DNA of 6,321 bases, from the NCBI GenBank assembly GCA_021800645.1, contig JAJYYT010000125.1, positions 1-6,321 of the forward strand, written 5' to 3'. Positions 1-3,968 of this stretch are shown one piece after another (position 1 is the stretch's first letter; every line of letters begins with the position of its first letter). A program made the position numbers and the translations under genes. The notes beneath the pieces were generated by a model. It did no database searches. It was not told where the DNA came from and saw nothing but the letters and a program-made list of their open reading frames with translations. Source of the stretch: Actinomycetes bacterium (lineage in GTDB: Bacteria > Actinomycetota > Acidimicrobiia > Acidimicrobiales > RAAP-2).

Positions 1-38
1 CCCGCAGCTGGCTGCACCTGGCGGCCGGGTCCACAGCC

Positions 39-127
39 GGCCCGCCCGGCTGCACACCTCGGCCCGCCCAGACCGCACACCTTGGCCCGCCCGGCTGCAC
101 ACCTCGGCCCGCCCGGCTGCACACCTT
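39..127. repeat. Four-copy 22/23-bp direct tandem repeat
   Basis: Four head-to-tail units lie at 39-60, 61-83, 84-105 and 106-127. Each begins GGCCCGCCC and ends CACACCT followed by C or T. Units 1, 3 and 4 are identical except for the last base; unit 2 differs in the middle (AGACCG in place of GGCTG) and is one base longer. A degenerate continuation (GGCCGGCCC) follows at 128. The repeats are adjacent with no unique spacers, so this is not a CRISPR array. Function is unknown; slippage-generated intergenic DNA or a multi-site protein-binding region are both possible. Confidence 0.85.
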
Positions 128-148
128 GGCCGGCCCAGGCGGAACAGT

Positions 149-165
149 TGGGTCCTTTGGACCTA
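149..165. promoter_or_regulatory. Dyad-symmetric candidate operator upstream of gap
   Basis: GGTCC-TTT-GGACC (151-163) is a perfect 5-bp inverted repeat around TTT, extended by a T:A match at 149/165. The form GGG-N-C near CC, with 14 bases from first G (150) to last C (163), loosely resembles sites bound by DevR/DosR-type response regulators of Actinobacteria. It sits about 195 bases before gap. It could also be a small RNA hairpin or chance. The binding family is inference; the symmetry is seen directly. Confidence 0.35.
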
Positions 166-210
166 TCGCTCACGGGCGGGCTCTGAGTAGAACGAATCGT
201 CGGCAGACCC

Positions 211-261
211 CCGGGTAGGGCAGGCAGCGCCGGGTAGGGCAGGCAGGCCCGGGTAGGGCAG
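211..261. repeat. Three-copy repeat with exact 19-bp period
   Basis: The 13-mer CCGGGTAGGGCAG occurs at 211-223, 230-242 and 249-261, exactly 19 bp apart. Copies 1 and 2 continue identically as GCAG; copy 3 diverges after GACT. It lies between the dyad site and the gap leader, so it is either transcribed leader or a promoter-proximal array. Each unit contains TAGGGC, a poor match to an actinobacterial -10 hexamer because the final T is missing, so I do not call promoters. Confidence 0.8.
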
Positions 262-298
262 ACTGACAGGTCGAAGGGCAGAGGACGGACGCGCGGAA

Positions 299-345
299 GA
301 CGAAGAGACGAAGAGCTGTGACGGCGCTGGGGACACGACGAAGAG
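299..345 (+). repeat. GACGAAGAG triplet in the gap leader
   Basis: The 9-mer GACGAAGAG occurs at 299-307, 307-315 (sharing one base) and 337-345. The last copy runs into the gap Shine-Dalgarno sequence. The result is an A/G-rich, probably weakly structured leader just before the start codon, which could help ribosome loading. That role is inference. Confidence 0.6.
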
Positions 346-348
346 GAG
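343..348 (+). promoter_or_regulatory. Ribosome binding site of gap
   Basis: GAGGAG lies 10 bases before the ATG at 359. It is the clear Shine-Dalgarno sequence of the glycolytic block and supports that ATG as the start. Confidence 0.75.
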
Positions 349-358
349 CGAAGCTGAC

Positions 359-1414
359 ATGACGGTACGAGTCGGGATCAACGGTTTCGGGCGGATCGGA
401 CGGACGTTCCTGCGCGCGGTGGTGGACCGCTCCGCGGACATCGAGGTCGTAGGTCTGAACGACCTCACCTCCGTGCAGACGAACGCGCACCTCCTGCGCC
501 ACGACTCGACGCAGGGGCGCTTCGACGCCCACGTCGCGGTCGACGACGACCGGCTCGTCGTCAACGACCACCGCATCAAGGTCTTCGCCGAGCGGGACCC
601 CGCCAAGCTCCCCTGGAAGGAGGTCGGCGCGGACGTCGTGCTCGAGTCGACTGGCCACTTCACGTCCCGCGCCGCGGCCGCCGTGCACTTGGAGGGCGGC
701 GCCGAGCGGGTGATCATCACCGCCCCCTCTTCCGACGCCGACGCGACGTTCGTGGTCGGGGTGAACGACGGCGAGTTCGACCCGGCTCGGCACTTCGTCG
801 TCTCGAACGCGTCGTGCACGACCAACTGCTTCGTGCCGATGGTGAAGGTCATCGACGACGCTTTCGGGATCGTCAGTGGGCTCATGACGACGGTCCACGC
901 CTACACGAACGACCAGAACCTGCTCGACCTCACCCACAGGGACCTGCGCCGTGCGCGGGCGGCCGCGATCAACATCGTCCCCGCGTCGACCGGTGCGGCC
1001 CGGACGACGGGCATGGTCCTCCAGAGCATGGCGGGCAAGCTCAACAGCCAGGCCCTGCGAGTCCCCGTGCCCGTCGGCTCGATCACCGACTTCAGTGTCG
1101 TCGTCGCCGCTGCGGTGACGATCGAAGAGGTGAAGGAGGCCTTCCAGGCCGCCGCAGCCTCGCCGCCCCTCGAAGGCATCCTCGTCTACAGCGAGGAGCC
1201 GCTCGTCTCCTCCGACATCGTGGGCAATCCGGCGTCGTGCATCTTCGACGCCCCCCTCACGATGGTCCAGGCCGTCGACAAGGAGCGGACGCTCGTGAAG
1301 GTCCAGGGCTGGTACGACAACGAGTGGGGGTACTCGAACCGCCTCGTCGACCTGGTCTCGATCGTCGGCGCCGCGAGCGCGTCGGGATCCTCCAGAACCT
1401 CGGGCGCTCGGTGA
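359..1414 (+). CDS. gap: Glyceraldehyde-3-phosphate dehydrogenase, type I (phosphorylating)
   Basis: This cytoplasmic enzyme converts glyceraldehyde 3-phosphate, phosphate and NAD(P)+ to 1,3-bisphosphoglycerate, the substrate of the Pgk encoded next. The 351-residue protein has the N-terminal Rossmann motif GINGFGRIGR (7-16), Asp35 in the NDLT segment that normally favours NAD+, the catalytic motif SNASCTTN with nucleophile Cys153, general base His180 in TVHAYTND, and the C-terminal WYDNEWGYSNR. Numbering runs four ahead of the Bacillus enzyme (Cys149, His176). At the position equivalent to Pro188, a cofactor-discriminating residue in NAD enzymes, this protein has Thr192, while Leu191 is kept. 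The protein ends in a short Ser/Ala/Gly-rich tail (about 339-351) beyond the usual C-terminus. The ATG at 359 has a good Shine-Dalgarno sequence. The stop codon overlaps the pgk start in GTGA. Identity is very secure; cofactor use is not. Confidence 0.97.
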   Translation: MTVRVGINGFGRIGRTFLRAVVDRSADIEVVGLNDLTSVQTNAHLLRHDSTQGRFDAHVAVDDDRLVVNDHRIKVFAERDPAKLPWKEVGADVVLESTGHFTSRAAAAVHLEGGAERVIITAPSSDADATFVVGVNDGEFDPARHFVVSNASCTTNCFVPMVKVIDDAFGIVSGLMTTVHAYTNDQNLLDLTHRDLRRARAAAINIVPASTGAARTTGMVLQSMAGKLNSQALRVPVPVGSITDFSVVVAAAVTIEEVKEAFQAAAASPPLEGILVYSEEPLVSSDIVGNPASCIFDAPLTMVQAVDKERTLVKVQGWYDNEWGYSNRLVDLVSIVGAASASGSSRTSGAR

Positions 1415-2625
1415 CCTCTGCCGGCCCCGCCAGCGGGATCCCGCTCCTGGAGGACCTCGGCGACGTCCGGGGGCGCCGCGTCCTCGTGCGCGTGGACTTC
1501 AACGTGCCCTTGGAGGACGACCCGGACGCCCCCGGCGGGCGCAGGGTCGCGGACGACTACCGCATCCGCACCGCCCTCCCGACGCTGGGCTGGCTGCTCG
1601 AGCGGGAAGCCGCGGTGACCGCGTGCAGCCATCTCGGCCGGCCGAAGGGTGCGCCCGATCCACGCTTCGACATGGCGCCGGTGCGCGCCCGCCTCGCAGA
1701 GCTGGCTCCAGGCGTCTCGCTGCTCGAGAACCTGCGCTTCTCCCCCGGCGAGACCGCCAACGACCCTGCCTTCGTGGACGAGCTGGTCGCAGGCCAGGAC
1801 GCGTACGTGAACGAAGCCTTCAGCGCCTCGCACCGCGCCCACGCGTCGATCGTCGGCCCTCCGGCGCGTCTCGCGAGCGCGGCCGGACGACAGCTTGCCC
1901 GAGAGGTGGAGGTGCTCGGCAGCCTGATCGGGTCCCCCGCGCGGCCCTTCGTCGCCATCGTCGGGGGCGCGAAGGTCGCCGACAAGATCAGCGTGCTCGA
2001 GAGCCTCGCCAAGAAGGTCGACGTGCTCTGCGTCGGTGGCGGAATGGCGTTCACCTTTCTCGCCGCGGCCGGCCACCACGTGGGGGACTCGCTCGTCGAC
2101 CCCGACCACGTGGCCTCGTGCGCCGCGCTCCTCGCCTCGGGTGCCGAGATCCTGCTGCCCGTCGACGTCGTGGCTCTCGAGAGCCAAGAGCCGTTCGGAG
2201 CGGGCACCGCGCCGGGCGGAGGCGGCTGGTCGGAGGGAGGCGGAGGCGGCTCGGCAACGCCACGGACCTTCGCCCAAGACGTGCCCGACGGCTGGCGCGG
2301 GCTCGACATCGGACCGGAGACCGCAGCAGCCTTCGGCGACGTGGTCGCCAAAGCGGGCACCGTCTTCTGGAACGGCCCGCTCGGCGTCGCCGAAGACGAG
2401 CGGTTCGCGTCGGGCACGCGCGAGGTGGCGCTCGCCGTCGCGTCCTCCCCCGGGTTCAGCGTCGTCGGCGGCGGCGACAGCGTGAGCGCGCTCGAGCACC
2501 TCGGGCTCGCGGAGCGTGTGGACTTCCTCTCGACGGGAGGCGGAGCCTCGCTCGAGCTGTTGGAGCACGGCGACCTTCCGGGGCTCGCGGCGCTGCGCGC
2601 GGCGCCGAACGCGCCGCGGCGATGA
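1411..2625 (+). CDS. pgk: Phosphoglycerate kinase
   Basis: This cytoplasmic glycolytic kinase transfers the acyl phosphate of 1,3-bisphosphoglycerate to ADP. I place the start at GTG 1411, which overlaps the gap stop and gives 404 residues, normal for the family; no Shine-Dalgarno sequence is seen, so translation is probably coupled to gap. The N-terminal domain shows RVDFNVP (27-33, with Asp29 and Asn31), substrate Arg51, SHLGRPKG (73-80) and ENLRF (106-110). The C-terminal nucleotide domain shows GGAKVADKI from 185, WNGPLGVAEDE and STGGGASLELLE (374-385). The usual VNDAFG reads VNEAFS here, a mild departure. A glycine-rich segment at about 263-283 interrupts the usual region after PVDVV and contains a 24-bp duplicated module. 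All main catalytic motifs are intact, so the enzyme is probably active. Confidence 0.96.
   Translation: MTSAGPASGIPLLEDLGDVRGRRVLVRVDFNVPLEDDPDAPGGRRVADDYRIRTALPTLGWLLEREAAVTACSHLGRPKGAPDPRFDMAPVRARLAELAPGVSLLENLRFSPGETANDPAFVDELVAGQDAYVNEAFSASHRAHASIVGPPARLASAAGRQLAREVEVLGSLIGSPARPFVAIVGGAKVADKISVLESLAKKVDVLCVGGGMAFTFLAAAGHHVGDSLVDPDHVASCAALLASGAEILLPVDVVALESQEPFGAGTAPGGGGWSEGGGGGSATPRTFAQDVPDGWRGLDIGPETAAAFGDVVAKAGTVFWNGPLGVAEDERFASGTREVALAVASSPGFSVVGGGDSVSALEHLGLAERVDFLSTGGGASLELLEHGDLPGLAALRAAPNAPRR
2215..2251 (+). repeat. In-frame 24-bp spaced glycine-codon duplication in pgk
   Basis: The 13-mer GGCGGAGGCGGCT occurs at 2215-2227 and 2239-2251, exactly 24 bp (eight codons) apart. It encodes the two runs of glycine in GGGGWSEGGGGGS. 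The surrounding segment (residues about 263-283) does not align by eye with the common Pgk pattern and looks like an expanded surface loop. Confidence 0.75.
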
Positions 2626-2629
2626 GCCG

Positions 2630-3559
2630 ATGACCGCCGAGCCCGCCGAACCGGCTGCGCCCTCTTCATCGTCTGGGTCTGCGCCGTCTGGATCTGCGCC
2701 GTCTGGGTCTCCGTCGCCTGGATCTGCGCCGTCTGGGTCTGCGCCCGGTGCGCGTCCTGGTTCGGCTGCGCGTCGGCCGCTCGTCAGCGGCAACTGGAAG
2801 ATGCACCACGACCACATCGAGGCGCTGCACACCGTCAGAGACCTCGGCCTGAGGCTGAAGCACGAGGACGTCGCGCAGGTGGACGTGTCGGTGCATCCGC
2901 CGTTCACCGACCTGCGTACCGTGCAGACGCTCGTCGAGAGCGAGTCGATCCCCGTCGCCCTCGGCGCGCAGCACTGCAACGACCACGACCGGGGCGCGTT
3001 CACCGGGGAGGTGAGCCCGCAGATGCTCGCCCGCCTCGGGGTTCGCTACGTCATCGTGGGCCACTCCGAACGGCGTCGGCTCTTCGGCATGACCGACGAG
3101 ACGGTTGCCACGACGCTCCGAGCGGTCCTGCGCCACGAGATGATCCCGATCCTCTGCGTCGGCGAGACGGCGGAGGAGCGCGAGGCCGGACGCACCGAGA
3201 CCCGCCTCGCCTCGCAGCTCGAGGTGGTGCTGCAAGGGCTCGATGCTTCGGACGTGGCGGCCATGGTCGTCGCCTACGAGCCGATCTGGGCGATCGGCAC
3301 GGGCAACCCTGCGACCGCCGTGGACGCCGAGGACGCCTGCCTCTTCATCCGCGAGACGGTCGGCGAGCTCGCCACTGCAGAGGCCGCGGCGTCCGTGCGC
3401 GTCCAGTACGGCGGGTCCGTGAGCCCGGAGAACGCCGCGGACTTGATGGCCGAGCCCGACGTCGACGGTCTCCTCGTGGGCGGGGCCAGCCTGGACGCGG
3501 CAGGTTTCCTCGAGATCGTCCGGGCCAGCCGCCCCGTGGCCAGGCACCGCCGGAGCTGA
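2630..3559 (+). CDS. tpiA: Triosephosphate isomerase with a repetitive N-terminal extension
   Basis: This enzyme interconverts dihydroxyacetone phosphate and glyceraldehyde 3-phosphate, feeding Gap. The TIM-barrel begins at about residue 49 (RRPLVSGNWKM) with catalytic Asn55 and Lys57. Electrophile His145 lies in VGHSERR, catalytic base Glu217 in AYEPIWAIGTG together with flexible loop 6, and phosphate-binding YGGSV (260-264) and LLVGGASL follow. All active-site residues are present. The total is 309 residues against about 250-260 usual. The excess is a 48-residue Ser/Gly/Ala/Pro tail with five SGSAP-like units (15-39). ATG 2630 is the only ATG, GTG or TTG in frame before the catalytic Asn, so the tail must be translated unless a rarer start is used. 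The gene starts four bases after the pgk stop, with no clear Shine-Dalgarno sequence, so coupling is likely. Confidence 0.96.
   Translation: MTAEPAEPAAPSSSSGSAPSGSAPSGSPSPGSAPSGSAPGARPGSAARRPLVSGNWKMHHDHIEALHTVRDLGLRLKHEDVAQVDVSVHPPFTDLRTVQTLVESESIPVALGAQHCNDHDRGAFTGEVSPQMLARLGVRYVIVGHSERRRLFGMTDETVATTLRAVLRHEMIPILCVGETAEEREAGRTETRLASQLEVVLQGLDASDVAAMVVAYEPIWAIGTGNPATAVDAEDACLFIRETVGELATAEAAASVRVQYGGSVSPENAADLMAEPDVDGLLVGGASLDAAGFLEIVRASRPVARHRRS
2672..2746 (+). repeat. Five 15-bp tandem units encoding SGSAP repeats at the TpiA N-terminus
   Basis: Units at 2672-2686, 2687-2701, 2702-2716, 2717-2731 and 2732-2746 follow TCTGGRTCTGCGCCG with few changes, giving SGSAP, SGSAP, SGSPS, PGSAP and SGSAP. 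The near identity at nucleotide level, with repeated TCT serine codons, points to recent tandem expansion rather than old protein-level selection. Confidence 0.9.
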
Positions 3560-3561
3560 TC

Positions 3562-3613
3562 CGAAGGAGCCGAGCGGAGGAGCAGAGCGGAGGAGCCGAG
3601 CGGAGGAGCCGAG
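3562..3613 (+). repeat. Four-copy 13-bp tandem repeat after tpiA, containing GGAGG cores
   Basis: Units at 3562-3574, 3575-3587, 3588-3600 and 3601-3613 follow CGGAGGAGCCGAG; the last two are identical, unit 1 has GAAGGAG and unit 2 has one C-to-A change. The array begins three bases after the tpiA stop. Each unit carries an anti-16S-like GGAGG or AAGGAG core, but no start codon sits at a useful distance, so these would be non-productive ribosome-contact sites if transcribed. The 13-bp period excludes a simple repeat peptide. Function unknown. Confidence 0.85.
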
Positions 3614-3643
3614 CCGGGACGACGCCTCCACCGGGGGTGCGCC

Positions 3644-3652
3644 TGCTACCGT
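3644..3652 (+). promoter_or_regulatory. Weak candidate extended -10 for secG
   Basis: TGC-TACCGT fits TGN plus TANNNT, an extended -10 pattern. It lies about 85 bases before the secG start in the 178-base gap that separates the glycolytic block from secG. I see no TTGACA-like -35. The call rests on the hexamer and the position only. Confidence 0.25.
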
Positions 3653-3722
3653 CTTGGGCCGTCGCAGGACTGCCGCGCCGGGACCGAGAGGGCCCGTGTG
3701 CCGTGGAGGACATGAAGGACAT

Positions 3723-3729
3723 GAAGGAG
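3723..3729 (+). promoter_or_regulatory. Ribosome binding site of secG
   Basis: GAAGGAG lies eight bases before GTG 3738 and decides that start over the upstream TTG at 3654, which would add 28 hydrophilic residues foreign to SecG. Confidence 0.75.
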
Positions 3730-3737
3730 CCGTACCG

Positions 3738-3968
3738 GTGCTGACCTGGCTGTACATCGTCATCGAGGTGCTGTCGGCAGTCGGGCTCGTGTTCCTCGTC
3801 CTCATGCACAGCGGGAAGGGCGGCGGCCTGTCGGACATGTTCGGCGGCAGCGTCGGTGCGGCAGCCTCCGGCTCCACCGTGGTCGAACGCAATCTCGACC
3901 GGATCACGGTGACCGTGGCGATCGTCTTCGCCCTCACGACGCTCACGCTCGACCTTCGCCTGCAGTGA
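3738..3968 (+). CDS. secG: Protein translocase subunit SecG
   Basis: SecG is the small accessory subunit of the SecYEG channel in the cytoplasmic membrane and aids SecA-driven export. From GTG 3738 the product is 76 residues, typical of the family. It has two membrane segments (about 2-23 and 56-73) joined by a cytoplasmic loop with the family motif HSGKGGGLSDMFGGS (24-38). The Shine-Dalgarno sequence at 3723-3729 supports this start. Location after gap-pgk-tpiA is a standard actinobacterial arrangement. The stop codon overlaps the next gene in GTGA, so SecG and the exported binding protein are probably translated together. The 5' context holds a 9-bp duplication (GGACATGAA, 3708-3725) that creates the spacing to the ribosome binding site. 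Confidence 0.93.
   Translation: MLTWLYIVIEVLSAVGLVFLVLMHSGKGGGLSDMFGGSVGAAASGSTVVERNLDRITVTVAIVFALTTLTLDLRLQ

Larger units (their letters stand above)
1..358. other. Non-coding region upstream of gap
   Basis: I see no supportable gene here on either strand. Long minus-strand frames that enter the region are antisense to gap and are best explained by high GC. The content is two arrays of short direct repeats (39-127 and 211-261), a dyad-symmetric site near 151-163 and a purine-rich leader before the gap ribosome binding site. The repeat periods (22/23 and 19 bp) are not multiples of three, which argues against a protein tail. In many Actinobacteria whiA lies just upstream of gap; nothing of it is visible here. 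Confidence 0.6.

Noticed and set aside
23..42. Hairpin GGCCGG...CCGGCC as terminator of an upstream gene
   Set aside because: Six-bp stem with an eight-base loop, but no T-run follows, and such GC inverted repeats are frequent by chance at this base composition.
39..127. CRISPR array
   Set aside because: The 22/23-bp units are adjacent with no unique spacers, and no cas gene is in the window.
211..261. Three TAGGGC hexamers as tandem -10 promoters
   Set aside because: The conserved final T is missing in each, and no -35 elements sit at the right distance.
163..937. Two overlapping minus-strand frames across the gap upstream region
   Set aside because: Most of their length is antisense to gap, and their ends cover intergenic repeats. 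No family motif is seen, so an upstream divergent gene is not supported.
814..1410. Extension of pgk upstream to GTG 814
   Set aside because: The added 199 residues lie inside gap in another frame and do not resemble Pgk. The start at 1411 gives normal family length.
1186..3003. Minus-strand open frame of about 605 codons across pgk and tpiA
   Set aside because: Low-complexity Arg/Asp/Gly-rich translation opposite proven enzymes; no recognisable motif or start context.
3654..3737. Longer secG from TTG 3654
   Set aside because: It would add 28 polar residues before the first membrane segment. GTG 3738 has a well-spaced Shine-Dalgarno sequence and gives the normal length.
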